DNA from: Apostichopus japonicus | Taxonomy: Eukaryota > Echinodermata > Holothuroidea > Aspidochirotida > Stichopodidae | Assembly (NCBI RefSeq): GCF_037975245.1 | Contig: NC_092561.1 | Location: 21,464,826 to 21,528,825, forward strand | Reading direction: 5' to 3' | Length of the DNA: 64,000 nucleotides | Shown: positions 51,241 through 62,964 of the stretch, piece after piece | Layout of the letters: each line of letters begins with the position of its first letter | Numbering within the stretch: position 1 is the stretch's first letter | Translations under genes and position numbers: made by a program | Notes under the pieces: model-generated | Told to the model about the DNA's origin: nothing | Seen by the model: the letters and a program-made list of their open reading frames with translations, nothing else | Database searches by the model: none

Positions 51241-51944
51241 TTGGAAAGTATGAATAATCATATATACAGTGTTGTCAGTCATTGTGAGTTAATAGTTTAA
51301 GAATAGACGAATAATTCATCAATTCGTAAATCATATATACGTCTTTTTTTTCATGATTTTGACAATTTCGTCGGAACGTATTGAATTCTGAGTCCATTTG
51401 AGTTCACATTAACGTATTGAGATAACAGACCACGCGTCTCAATTGGTATTACGTTAGCTCGATAAAGAGGTGTGACGAAACGCGGCAAGTTCAATACACT
51501 CGGATACACACAATGACGGGAAACGTAAGCCAATTGATGTTGTGAAATTTTAAGATATTTTAAAAATAACTTGTAATTAGATCATTATTAGAGTTATCTC
51601 TGACCGGTAAATCCTTTTATTTCACAAGCACTTTACTTAGAAACTATTAATGTTGCTAATTATTTGTTTTGTTTTTTCATTTCTCTTCATTTATGAAAAT
51701 AAAATAGACTTCTCAGAGCTGCAAATCTATAACCCTGCCTTCAGTGTTATGTTTGAGATATTTCTGGTGTTTCTCATCCACATACGTGGATAACTTGCAA
51801 ACAATTAAAGTGGAACATAACCAGTTCTTAGAATTCCCATTTTCATTTCATTTCGCTTCAGTGGTGAAAGAAGATATGAAATATATCTAACGTGCTTATT
51901 AATACCAATTAGTAATTTCATTTTTTTATATGATTTATACTTTA

Positions 51945-52345
51945 ATAATAATAATAATAATAATAATAATACACAGTTCTTATAAAGCGCAAATACACAC
52001 TTAAGTCTCAGTGCGCTGATTATTATTAACCCCTGGTCATTGGTAACTTGTCACACCCACACACCAAAGTGTGCGCAATTCAATTAATCTCTCCTGGGGC
52101 ACCACAGTGCACCACAACCACGTGTCCCCTGGGGGACTTCACATAGGGTGCAGCCACAAACCGGCGCACGCAACTATATTTACAAGTAACCTTGCAGGTC
52201 CCCATTTATACACCTGGGTGAAGAGAGGCAATGGAGATAAAGCGCCTTGCCCAAGGACACAACGCAATGATCTGGCCAGGGCTCGAACCTGTAATCCTTA
52301 GATCACAAGTCCACTGCCTTAACCACTTGACCACAACGCCCTCCA
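51945..52345 (-). mobile_element. tRNA-derived SINE inserted in repeat copy 2
   Basis: Read on the - strand, the head starts near 52344 with gggcgttgtggtcaagtgg, containing an RNA polymerase III A box (tggtcaagtggttaaggc) and then a B box (ggttcgagccc). The body follows, and the tail contains gcgctttataagaactgtg and ends in an ATT repeat, a LINE-like 3' tail. Copy 1 of the surrounding repeat has no insertion at the equivalent point near 27592, giving an empty site for comparison. Confidence 0.88.
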
Positions 52346-54240
52346 CTCCACTGTAATGATATCTTCCACATGGAATTATATTTTGTTTAGCTGGTAGAGG
52401 AACTTTTTCAAGAGAAGCATCCTTGTTACATACGCCGATGATGATGATGATGATTGGGTTTCAGGCTCCTTTAAATGATTCGAAATAATTTTATCGTTTC
52501 ATGTCCCATCAAATGTTGTCATCTTTGCAATGCACTAACCTTTGACTTGATAGTAACTACCCAGTATACAAACGTACGTCCGTGTGGTACCTATTTTGTT
52601 TTTAAGTACATAAGTTTTGTAACAAATAATATTCCGATGGCATTCTCAATAACGCGACATTATCTACGAACAATACTGACGTAACAAGTTAATCAAGTTT
52701 TACACCCCCCCCCCCAAAAAAAAGTTTAAATGTATATGAAATTCCTGCGTGCTCTTAAAACTTGTAACAGAATGAGCGATTGCACGTCGAGAACAAGACG
52801 TATCTTGAACAAAAAAAAGTAGATCTATCATCAACTTTCTGAGCTATTATATTTCAATGGACAAGAGCAAAGGGGTTTATGTCTTGAACGGGATTCGAGC
52901 AAGTTTCTGACAAAAATGGACATATCACATTTTATGAGTTCGACACATATATGTTGCGATACCATCACCGTGTATTTTACTATCACTGGCATATGGTGAT
53001 TTCGTTTGAATATTAATTATGTGACTAAGTAGAACCCTATCAGTTTTTCACAACTCATCATAGTACCACAAATACAACAGTGCAATAGCCATGTTAATAT
53101 ATTTTACTTAAAGCATGACTTTTAGGCACAATTCTCATCTTTAAGATGTGCAGACTGCTAAACCCACTGCTATCAGTTCGTGTTGTACATCCATAACACT
53201 TTTAAGTTTTGAGACATGAACATTTAAACAGCTCCCTCAAATAACTGGACTTTTTGAGTCTAATACACAGACCAATAAGTCAGTACCTCACAAGCAACAC
53301 AAAACTTAATAGGAAAAGATGAAATATTTATGGCCTCAAATGACATGTTTAAAATGTAGTACAATTTTTCAAGGACAACTGGTGTTGAATATCATCCAGG
53401 AGTGTCGTTCATTCGTAAAATAGCCTGACGTTGTCGAGTTACTACAGTTTATCAATTTTATAATTATGTAATACATTACATACATTATTATTAACATTAC
53501 ATTTAGGCCTGCTCTGGGGCAGCAAACATTATTATCAAACACGTTCATTGAAAGACAAGGCTGGACCCGTGGCAGTGAAGAGATATTTTACATACAGAAC
53601 ACCAGAATGACGCTACTTATAATTTTAATTTTATTATGATCATTATAATTATACTTAGATATTGTTATTACTCTTAATGAACATGGAGTTAAAGTTAAAC
53701 TGACAAGGGCATGATCAATGTGAGAATAATTCTGGTAATGCTGAACCAAAGAAGTCTTGCATGCTGAAGCCAAATTGCTGAGTCCGACATGAATAATCTT
53801 TGGGCCTCCAAGCTTGCTTATCTGAACCAACCATACATTGTCTTGCTTAACCTTGTCCGGTTTAACACCCCAGATGACTTTCTCTGAACCTTACAAACAC
53901 AATAATATGGTTGATTGAGAAGCACCTGGAAGTTGACAACAAGTTGACTCAAAGCAAACGATGTAAGAAGGCGATTCTTCCTAACAGGGGTAAGATATCT
54001 AGTCTTCCAGGTGTTCAGTTGGTTTTAAAGGCGGGAAAGCTTGGAGTTAAATCGGAAAAGATAGTCCCCTTATTGGTGAGAGTAACACCTGATAGCTTAA
54101 TAGAACCATTATTAAAAGGTAAATTCGGATAATTTTCTTTTTACGAAGTCGGACGTCTTAGCAATGAAAGGCACTAAAAGGTAGAGAGCAAAGACTTTCT
54201 GTAATTGGTCTTCAAGCTTGAAGAAATTAATTACTTAATG

Positions 54241-54280
54241 TTCATCGTCGTAATTATTAATTAATAATTACGACGATGAA
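54241..54280. repeat. Perfect 40-bp palindrome in repeat copy 2
   Basis: Identical to the one at 29343-29382. Confidence 0.95.
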
Positions 54281-54862
54281 AATTGACAGTTTCTTCCATA
54301 GACTCAAGACATCTTAAAACATTTTCGTGCCAGCCGTATATTGCAGAAGCTTTAGTTCTCAATGTAGATATTAATACCCTTAATGTGAGCATTGTTACAA
54401 GTTCTCATAGTAACATACGAATACATGACTTAAGAGCTCACCTAAGAAATTAACTCTAAAAAACCTATTCCTTTATTTCCCGTGATGGATCCCCTAGTAC
54501 CCATACATCATCCGCATCATGTATAGCCATGGTTACCGTTGTTGTGGTAACCAATAGAAAACTAATAGCTTGCATTAGCTGACTGACTACACTATTTGAC
54601 GACACGTTCCCTTCATTTGTACATTGTATTTGCAATGATGGGATCGTCAATTTTGTCCATTTCACAAATATAACGGTAAAATACTTCTAGTTCTGTAAAT
54701 TGAAATGTTGCATTACTTATTACAGTTAGTGGAAATCATACCATGTAACCCTAGTTCCCGCTTGGGCAGTAAGATGGTTAAATATATATAACAGTTTCTG
54801 AAAGTTAAATACCATGACAATAATAATGGATTACAAAGTAACCGTGCTATCTACTTACGTAT

Positions 54863-55770
54863 TCTTTTTCTCTTCTTTCGTTTTAAATTCAGTTCATCTT
54901 TTTGTAAGCACATACTTGATTGTTTCGAATCGGAATTTGATATTTGATATAATGATGATATGATTCTACCACGCCGATATCGCTACTTGTTACTTTCTGT
55001 CTATATTAATTACTAATTCTTAACTGTGTAGTATTACTCTTTAAATGCGAATTGTCTCTTTATTGTCTTAAATTGCTGGCTAATTACTAATTTTCTAATT
55101 ACAAACTCTTTTATTACTAACTGTCTAATAACTGACTAATTTATCAACTTTGTAATTTTGCTTAATATGTTATCTGGATATAATGAATCTGGTGCATTGC
55201 CGCGAGCATCGTGTAGTGGCAATGATCCCTACACAGACAAAGTGAATTTGAGAATGTGAAATGTAAACTTTAAACAAATGCACTATGTTGTAGGGACCGA
55301 GTGAGAGAGAGAGAGCGAGAGAGGACATGTGTACACTCCAGGGTCTGGTGCAGTTCTGTTTATTGACACACAATCACAATATATTACTATACCACAGTAG
55401 GCTACACTAACAGTAACACATATATTTTCTAGCTAACTAGTACTACTCACTATTTTTCTCTTCTTTCGTTTTAAATTCAGTTCCTCTTTCTGTAAGCACA
55501 TACTTGATTGTTTCGAATAAGCCGGAATTTGATATAATGATGAAATGATTCTACTACGCCGATATCGCTACTTATTACTTTTTGTTTAATTAATTACTCA
55601 TTCTTAATTATGCAGTACTACTCTTTAAATGCGAATTGTCTCTTTATTGTCTTTAATTGCTGGCTAATTACTAATTTTCTAATTACTAGTTTTCATAATA
55701 TAGTACTATTCCACAGTAGGCTACACTAACAGTAACACATATATCCCTAGCTAACTAGTACTACTCACAA
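54863..55770. repeat. Local duplication: two direct repeats
   Basis: The block at 54863-55110 (ttctcttctttcgttttaaa to the run of taattacta) reappears at 55458-55690 with small differences. The block at 55376-55446 (ccacagtaggctacactaac ... actagtactactcac) reappears at 55696-55768. The arrangement suggests an old segmental duplication of about 590 nt with a deletion in the second unit. Confidence 0.85.
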
Positions 55771-56694
55771 GGTAATAACCACACCCAAGCAACCTAGTTG
55801 CCCAGACACAAACATACAGGAAGATTAACAGTTTACCATAATACAATACAATGAGACCAGAGTCAGCAGATGATTACATAATAACATCTGGGCATGGAGA
55901 CACTGCAAGTAATTACTATAATAACAGGTGCACAATAGGTAAAGGTAAGTAACAATAGGCAATAGATACTGTACATGCTATGTAGGCTGGAACCCTACAA
56001 TGTTAGCTTATCCCTACAGTCACTGGTAACCTGCGTAGGCAAGGGAAGACCAATTTGTTAAGTTAATGACACTATACTAACAGGCATGTTGTAGCTGTTA
56101 TAACTCAATTAATTCGAAGGGCTTTTTTTCACAAACTAGTTAAAAAACTTGCTTCATTATCAAATATGATTTATGACTAACCTTGTTAACATGTGCTTGA
56201 ACTAAATGTCCAGATTTATTGAACATAGAAAAAGTAGCATAACGTGATGAATTATTCATGTCAAAATGAAAATGTAGCAAACTGTAGCAAAATGCAATGT
56301 AACCAATTTAAAGTTAATGTGAGGAGGCAAGGAAGTTATTAATGATGGATGTTCTAGTGCATTGAATACATGAGTTACTCTAGCGTCTCTATCCTAGTTT
56401 TAATATCATTTACTTCGTGTTCAAAGGAAAGAGCGATATAACTATCATCATTGCAAATAAAAGGTCAACTTCGAACAAAGAAACTATACTTAGTATGCTG
56501 TGCTGATTTGTGGAAACATTTTTTAAGTTCTCAGCATAGGATGTTAAAGAACAAAAATCAATTCTAAATCAGATAAAAAAAAATGGTGTCAGGCAGTCGT
56601 TCATCACAAGTATGTAGCAGTTCATTTCATTCATTCGGAAAAATGGTGGTTGGTCGTGGAACAACCAATTTCACAAAATGCGTTAAAGGAGTTT
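55771..56694. other. Intergenic / TRIM 3' UTR region
   Basis: No gene recognised before the TRIM-like stop. The segment below 56695 is expected to hold the TRIM 3' UTR on the - strand. Confidence 0.45.
56215..56220 (-). promoter_or_regulatory. Possible polyadenylation signal for the TRIM-like gene
   Basis: AATAAA on the - strand (tttatt on +) about 475 nt downstream of the stop codon. Confidence 0.35.
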
Positions 56695-58887
56695 CTATGA
56701 GACAAGACCAAACGTGTACAGTAACCCAGTTTGGCCTGTTGCCACAAGAAGCTTCTCACCTTCTCCCGTTTCTAGCGTGGTTATGCATCTTGCATTGCTA
56801 TCATCAAGTCGCTTTGTTGCTAGCTGGCGATAATCTTGTCCGTATTGAATAATAATACGTCTGTTGTTACCACTTACATCTGCTGACCATAATATGTAAA
56901 TGACGCCATCGTTATCTACGCATGTGCATAGTGGACCCCAGTCACCTTCATCGACATTCGGTTTGTTCAATTCGTATACAAGTTTTGCTTCCAATTGATT
57001 TTTAGTGACCACGTACACCCTGCGGCCATCCCTATCACAAATCACAATGTTGTCATTATGAACACTCATTTCTCTGACAGATGTTATGTCATCCGGAAGT
57101 CTAATGGTCCTTACGAAATTCAGGTGCCAGTCAAGTTCATACACTTCCATACTGCTGCTTCCTACAAGTATGTGGTTGTTATAAACATCTGTAGTTACAC
57201 TCAGTACTGAGTTACCTTCTGGCCAGATGTTGACGACTTCTCTGATATCTTTAGAGACGTAGGAGCCATCGCGAACATCGTAAATTCCTACTTCAGTAGG
57301 TCTACATACCGTAGCAACTTTATAAAGAGGCAATGACGCACAGTAGCGGTAAGGATGATCCTTAAAACTTTTGTCCTTTTTGAATTTATGTTGTCTAATT
57401 TTCTCGCCATTTCTGTTGATGACGGTGATGTGTGAATGCAAATTTGATGCTTTACCAGTGAGTAAGATGCGTCCATCGCCAGTTTTGGTCATACTTGAAG
57501 TCCAACGGCCTTTCGATCTGATACCTTGAATATCAACAACAGAATCTTCATGTTCTGTGATCGTCGTGTTATTTGATGTATCTTTTGGCGTCCTGAAAAC
57601 TTTAATTTCAGAAAGAAATTCCAACTCTGAGAACTCCTTCTTAACATCTTCGATAAGTGGATCACTGGCTGCGGTGATGTCAGGAAGAAACTGTGCGTCC
57701 GTCCAGTCATTTTTGGAAAATAGAATGGTCGACGTTGAAGCGGAGAAGTTCTCATAACGCTTTATGACATGTTCATAATAATCTGCTATTTCTTGGATAA
57801 GATTCTCATTTCGTTCGCACAGTGTGTCTAGAGCAGCCGTTTGGTTTTGTGAACTGTTGTCTAACCGTCTAAGCTCTTCCTGTGTCTCTTTATCCTTCCC
57901 ATTGTGTTCTGACTGAACAACTGCAATTTCCTCTTGGTAACCCTTTTCGTTTCCTTTGATAATTTCGTCATACCTTTCTCTCACCTGTCTGATTTCTTCT
58001 TCCATGTCAAGCCTCAGCTGACGTTCTTCGTTTTCCTTCTTTTTTTCAATTTCCTCCTTTTTGCTCTCCAACTCATTCTGGCTTTCTTTCTGTTGGTTCT
58101 TCAATTTATTAGACTGTTGGTCGTAATGGAACTGAATACTTTTCTTCTCTTCATATAAGTTGACTTTTAAAAGCTGTCGAACATTTTCAACTTTTCGAGG
58201 AAATTCGTAAAGTTTTTCTTTGTAAGTTTTGAGCTCGACCAATTTTGCTGTAAGCCTTTCTCTTTCACTCTTCGCTAGTTTAGTCACTTCATGAAGTACG
58301 TGATCTTTGTGTGTTCCGAAAGTGCAAGCTACACAAATCGGTAAGTTACCGCAAGATCCGCAGCACAATTGAGCGAGATTCTTGGGGTGGTCTTTACATC
58401 TGGGGTCTTCGGTCAGAGAGGCAAGTTTAGCAAGAGTAAGGTTTTCGGTGTCAACGTGTTTCAAATCAAGCGTGTGTTGTTCATGATCACTGACCATTTT
58501 ATTAGTTAAATGAAATTGAAAACATTCTTCACACAGAAAATCATTACACTTAAAGCAGTAGGCTGTAATCTTCAGTTTCTTAGAACAACCAATACAGTCT
58601 CTGATATCTTCATCCTCAAAAGATTTCTGTAGTTGAATGAATTGAAGCATACTCTTCATGTGAAAGTCAGTTTTGAATCCATTTACACCTTCCTCCGGTA
58701 TGTTACATTTGGTTTTGCAAAGAGGGCATTCCATAGTGTCGACCTTTGTTTGGATGATTATTTCTAGACAATCACGGCAATATCGATGAAGGCATGGTAA
58801 CTGTTTTGGCTCTTTAAATTCTTCTAGGCATATTGAACATTGAAAGAACTTTTCCTCCATGTCTTTTAAAGGTGTTGAGGACGCCAT
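56695..58887 (-). CDS. TRIM-like E3 ligase: RING, two B-boxes, coiled coil, probable beta-propeller
   Basis: An uninterrupted 730-codon frame with ATG at 58885-58887 in a good context (caagATGg) and TAG at 56695-56697. The C3HC4 RING uses C17, C20, C32, H34, C37, C40, C54 and C57. B-box 1 lies at about 98-138 (C98, C101, C111, C114, C119, C122, H126/H135/H138). B-box 2 lies at about 164-196 (C164, H167, C176, C179, C185, C188, H193, H196). A strongly charged coiled coil spans about 200-370. The C-terminal 300 residues show repeated short beta-strand/Asp-Gly patterns, as in NHL or other beta-propeller TRIM proteins, without a filamin or SPRY domain that I can see. The family works as cytoplasmic ubiquitin ligases. 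All zinc ligands are present, so it looks functional. The substrate is unknown. Confidence 0.93.
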   Translation of the reverse strand: MASSTPLKDMEEKFFQCSICLEEFKEPKQLPCLHRYCRDCLEIIIQTKVDTMECPLCKTKCNIPEEGVNGFKTDFHMKSMLQFIQLQKSFEDEDIRDCIGCSKKLKITAYCFKCNDFLCEECFQFHLTNKMVSDHEQHTLDLKHVDTENLTLAKLASLTEDPRCKDHPKNLAQLCCGSCGNLPICVACTFGTHKDHVLHEVTKLAKSERERLTAKLVELKTYKEKLYEFPRKVENVRQLLKVNLYEEKKSIQFHYDQQSNKLKNQQKESQNELESKKEEIEKKKENEERQLRLDMEEEIRQVRERYDEIIKGNEKGYQEEIAVVQSEHNGKDKETQEELRRLDNSSQNQTAALDTLCERNENLIQEIADYYEHVIKRYENFSASTSTILFSKNDWTDAQFLPDITAASDPLIEDVKKEFSELEFLSEIKVFRTPKDTSNNTTITEHEDSVVDIQGIRSKGRWTSSMTKTGDGRILLTGKASNLHSHITVINRNGEKIRQHKFKKDKSFKDHPYRYCASLPLYKVATVCRPTEVGIYDVRDGSYVSKDIREVVNIWPEGNSVLSVTTDVYNNHILVGSSSMEVYELDWHLNFVRTIRLPDDITSVREMSVHNDNIVICDRDGRRVYVVTKNQLEAKLVYELNKPNVDEGDWGPLCTCVDNDGVIYILWSADVSGNNRRIIIQYGQDYRQLATKRLDDSNARCITTLETGEGEKLLVATGQTGLLYTFGLVS

Positions 58888-58904
58888 CTTGTGTGTAACA
58901 TCGA
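58888..58904 (-). promoter_or_regulatory. TRIM 5' UTR remnant and 3' splice site
   Basis: On the - strand a pyrimidine-rich tract ending ttatttcacag precedes position 58904, just 17 nt before the ATG. This looks like the acceptor of a 5' UTR intron, so the single coding exon probably follows a non-coding first exon. Confidence 0.55.
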
Positions 58905-60547
58905 CTGTGAAATAACCAAATGATTGAAATCTGGCATTTGTTCAGAGTAGTTTGGTAAATGTATTACAGCTAAAAATGCATTAGAAACTTTCTGCAGATG
59001 TCTCTTAAAGGTTTGGCATACTGGGCTTAATTATTACAGGAATAGGTAGTAATGAAAAAAACAAACTCATCGGATCCATAATAAGGATAAAATTGTTGCA
59101 CTTTGGAATCATACTTAAGAATGACAATAACCAAGAATGACTATATGATGAAGACAAATTAACTTGGAAATAGTCTCCTGTTAGTTACCTGTAAAAACGA
59201 TGCAATTCCAAATAACTGAACCGTTCAATTTTACTTCGAAGTCACTCAGATCTCAGTAAATTAATTGGTGTGTGTATGTGTGTCTGTTACACTTTGGACG
59301 TGGAACATTGAATACAAGGTGTAAACGTAGAATGAAATGGTTATCAGGTAGACTTTGACACTATGAAATGCTTATTTAGTTGCTCAAACATAAAAATTAA
59401 AGTCCACACAGTCTAAGGTAAACAAGCTAAATACCTACTATACAACCGTTCAAATAAAACACATAATACATCTTCATAAGTGTTGGTTTTGGAATGCAAT
59501 ATGTATGGTGAAAAGATTTGCACAATCTTTTGTTTTCCAGATCCCCTCTCAAATCTTTAATTAATTAAAGTAATTGTTTCTGAATCCTGTGTGTCAGCTG
59601 CAAAGCAGTCTGATGTGGTAGATTAGCTTTAATCTTATCATTAACTGCTTTGTGTTCGTGACATCCATGTGAATTTGTATCGTATTTGGGTAATAATGAA
59701 AAACAATTATTCTCACAAGAAACATTAGTAGTAGGCTTACATAGTGTTCTTTCTATACAATAATGTAAACAATCTAGTCTAAATCGAGACCGGATCTCCT
59801 TATTGTTTGTAATAGAGAAAACTATCATAGAAGCAGTTGAGAGAATATGGTTGTGAAATTCAACCAGCTGTAAGTTTGAAAAAAAGATATATGTGTTACC
59901 GTCCCCTGGAGGGGAGAGAGTAGACAGACAATTATTTCATATTTAATATCAAAATGGCGTTGCTTTATTCTCCTGTATAACATGGCTTTGAACAAAGAAC
60001 TGAAGTATTAACATTAACACTGAAACAACATACTCTTAACTGTAATAAAGACGGCCGGAAGTCACCATACTGTTTTAAGCTGTAGCACTTCAATTGACCT
60101 ACAGTAGAGACTCGATGCCTCTCTTGTGTAATTCATTTAAGTAGATACTGACCTCAGTCTTTTGCTTAACAGCTGGACAAATAAGTAGATGAATTCTTAC
60201 TTACTCTGTTACATAATGATATTACACTCCTTTAAGCTTAATACTGACATTTAACTCCTTTAAGTTCAACAGCACAGCGACCACCTACGTGAGCACTCTT
60301 AGAGGTGAGGCTCCGTATACAATTTGTCAAACTCAACTCTAGAACTCAGTACAGCCTCTGCAACATAATTATACTTTTTACTATGGTCAACGTAAGCCGA
60401 CGGCCTGGCCGTAACTATGAAGAAAACTAACATTATAATCATTGTGAATATGGCAACAAGCTTGCTTTAAGTAATCAAAGAATGACCGCTGAGGAGTCAT
60501 TTATCGTTTATAATCATTATGGTAAAATTAATACATTATGTACATAC
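58905..60547 (-). other. Probable 5' UTR intron of the TRIM-like gene
   Basis: Bounded by the acceptor near 58905 and a donor candidate (ccag|gtatgt on the - strand) at 60542-60547. No coding exon recognised. It contains a copy (59906-59972) of the candidate first-exon sequence. Confidence 0.4.
59906..59972. repeat. Duplicate of the candidate first-exon segment
   Basis: It matches 60548-60614 in direct orientation (ctggaggggagagagtagac start, ttctc end) with few differences. Confidence 0.85.
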
Positions 60548-60660
60548 CTGGAGGGGAGAGAGTAGACAGACAAATATTTCATATCTAATATCAAAATGGC
60601 GTTGCTGTATTCTCACTGATCTACACTAACTGGATAGGCTGCGCGGCTCCGTGTGTGAAG
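60548..60660 (-). promoter_or_regulatory. Candidate non-coding first exon of the TRIM-like gene
   Basis: On the - strand the segment ends ctctcccctccag, followed by gtatgt, a strong donor. The 5' limit is not defined. A near-identical 67-nt block (60548-60614) is repeated at 59906-59972, where the base after the CAG is not a GT donor. Confidence 0.4.
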
Positions 60661-61256
60661 CAGCCGGAAGTGACCCTGGGAAATGTGTGTTATGCCAGAC
60701 TAAAATGGTAAATACGCCTATTTCCGTGCAGGAAAAGATATGGAATGGGTCGTCTGTACAGAGACAGACGCTGCAAGTGCAATGCAATACAAAGTCTATG
60801 GGATACGTCGGACTAGGAACTTGGGGGCATCCCTTCCTCCATGGTTAGGGCCTTTTAATTTCAAGAAAAATGTTAAGCATTTCTTCTAAATTCACTTCAA
60901 ATTGGGGGAAAGAATTTCATAACTGGACGAGGCTACACCATCCATGCACAAACTACATATGTACCGGTATCTAGTATTGGGAAGGACAAATATTAAATTT
61001 TTAGGTGGCTCGCAGGGTTACAAAAATTGAGTTAATTTCCATCTAGAACTAAAAATGCGAGTTCCATCATAAATAAAAAAATTAGGAGGGAAAAATTCCA
61101 TGTGTTCTCAGGAAAAACTTGTCGCATAGGGTTTTTGCATGAGGCCAGGGTCTTAAGGCAGTGTCTAGATGTGGAATTCCTTTCAGGAAACCTTAGTGTC
61201 CAGTTTGGGAATATGGAATTAACACAATTATCTACAGGGTGACAGGAATAAATCCC
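60661..61256. other. Stretch without recognised gene
   Basis: Possible promoter region of the TRIM-like gene on the - strand. Only short open frames are present. Confidence 0.35.
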
Positions 61257-61412
61257 CCTGGACAAAATTCCCCCCGGACAAACCCCCCCCCCCGGACAAA
61301 ATTCCCTCAGGACAAAATCCCCCCGAGCCAAAATCCCCCGAGCCAAAATCCCTCTGGACAAAATCCCCCCAAGCCAAAATCCCTCCAGGACAAAATCCCC
61401 CCATGCTATAAA
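61257..61412. repeat. Short C-rich minisatellite (ggacaaaatcccccc units)
   Basis: Units alternate between ggacaaaatcccccc and gagccaaaatccccc with a spacing of about 15-17 nt, about nine copies. Confidence 0.88.
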
Positions 61413-61440
61413 AATCCCATCAATTCTTTACAAAAATGCG

Positions 61441-62190
61441 TCATCCTGGTCCCCCGGTCCCCCCTGTGTCCCCGGTCCCCGGTACCGTCATCCGGTACCG
61501 TCATCCGGTACCCCCACCGGTACCTCCACCAGTTCCCCCACCGGTACCCCCACTGGTACTCTCAGTGGTACTCTCAGTGGTTCCCGGACCAGTACCCCGA
61601 CCATACCCCAACCGGTACCTTAATAGTTAGCCTGACAGTTACCCCCACCGGTACCCCCACCGGTACCCCCACTGGTACTCTCAATGGCTCCTTGACCAGT
61701 ACCCCGGCCCGTAACCCGGCCGGTACCTCAACCGGTACCTCGACCGGTACCCCGACCGGTATCCCAACTGGTATCCTGAAAGGCACCCTGACACATACCC
61801 TGACACATACTCTGACACGTACCCTTACTAGTACTGGTACAATGACCAGTACTTTGAACAGTACCTTGACCGGTCCCTTGAATGTCACACTAATAGGTAG
61901 CCTCACAATTACCCTCACTGATCTCCCGACCAGTCCCCTGACCGGTACCCTGACCAGTATCCTGACTGTACAGTGTCTAACCAGTACACTGAGTGGAACC
62001 CTGACCGGTACAGTGACCAGTATGATGACCGGTACCCTGACCAGTCACATGACCAGTTCCTTGACCGGTACCCTCACAGGTACCCTAGCAGGAGCCCTCA
62101 CAGTTACGCTCGCCAGTACCCTGACTCGTACCCTGACCAGTCCCCTGACCAGTGCCCTGACCGGTATCCTAACCAGTGCAATGACCCATG
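61441..62190. repeat. Degenerate GGTACC minisatellite
   Basis: About 750 nt built from 12-15 nt units around accggtaccc and accagtaccctg. It forms long open frames on both strands (up to 426 codons on +, Thr/Leu/Gly/Ser-rich), which are by-products of the repeat. Confidence 0.93.
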
Positions 62191-62275
62191 CCTTGACTGT
62201 CACACCTGGGCCATCTCTGGTTGTTGCAAGCAGGCTTGTATGGATCAGGGGGATATTGTCTGGGGGATCTTGTCC

Positions 62276-62375
62276 NNNNNNNNNNNNNNNNNNNNNNNNN
62301 NNNNNNNNNNNNNNNNNNNNNNNNNNNNNNNNNNNNNNNNNNNNNNNNNNNNNNNNNNNNNNNNNNNNNNNNNNN
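62276..62375. other. Assembly gap of 100 N
   Basis: Exactly 100 Ns. The round number indicates a gap of unknown size, placed just after the GGTACC minisatellite, which probably caused the break. Confidence 0.99.
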
Positions 62376-62940
62376 CCTAAGCTGCCTAAGGGTCGTAAAC
62401 AAAACAGAGAGACTTGTTTGGCGAATGATTTGTTAGGCTTGCAAATTTTGATTGAAGTTTGTAGAATCAAAGGACTTGTTAATAAATCTGGCGAATTTTA
62501 TTTAGCTCAAAATGTTTAACGACAGATAACTCAATATGATATGAAAATTGCATAGAACGGTGCTATTTTTACTGAGCTTTTAAGGCTGTAAGCTGGAAAG
62601 GTCAAAGTTAAGATTTGGCAAACACACATTGAGACTTTAATTAAGAACTGCTTACAGGAAGTGGCTTGAACTTGTTAAATACTGGGCCTTGGTACAACAA
62701 ACAAAGCTACTAGTTTTTAATCAAACTGAACATGACCAGTTCAAGTATGCTTTAACTAAACATAAATTGGACGTACCAAGAACGTTCTTCACTTTAAAAA
62801 TATAAATTTCCATAAATATGTACAGTGGCCCTAGTTAAGTTATGAACACTTTTCTCATGTGCATTCTGTGGATGAAGTGGTTGTGTTTGAGCTATACTGT
62901 TTGGTCTGAAGGAGCAACTGGGTTAACTTTTATAGTAACT
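62376..62940. other. Stretch without recognised gene
   Basis: Only short open frames. It is likely to be intron of the - strand coiled-coil gene or intergenic DNA. Confidence 0.4.
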
Positions 62941-62964
62941 CCATAGTCCCTCAAAAAGTAAATT

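Larger units (their letters stand above)
51241..54320. repeat. Interspersed 2.5 kb repeat, copy 2 (with two insertions)
   Basis: The same repeat as 26870-29420 in the same orientation. It is interrupted by a SINE plus AAT tract at about 51945-52345 and by about 150 nt at 53385-53535 that copy 1 lacks. The shared 73-codon frame is at 53911-54132 and the 40-bp palindrome at 54241-54280. Confidence 0.88.

Noticed and set aside
52195-52344. tRNA gene on the - strand
   Set aside because: It has A and B boxes but is joined to a long body and a LINE-like ATT tail, so it is the head of a SINE.
61239-62519. 426-codon open frame on the + strand
   Set aside because: It is produced by two minisatellites, crosses the N gap, and has no complex sequence or domain.
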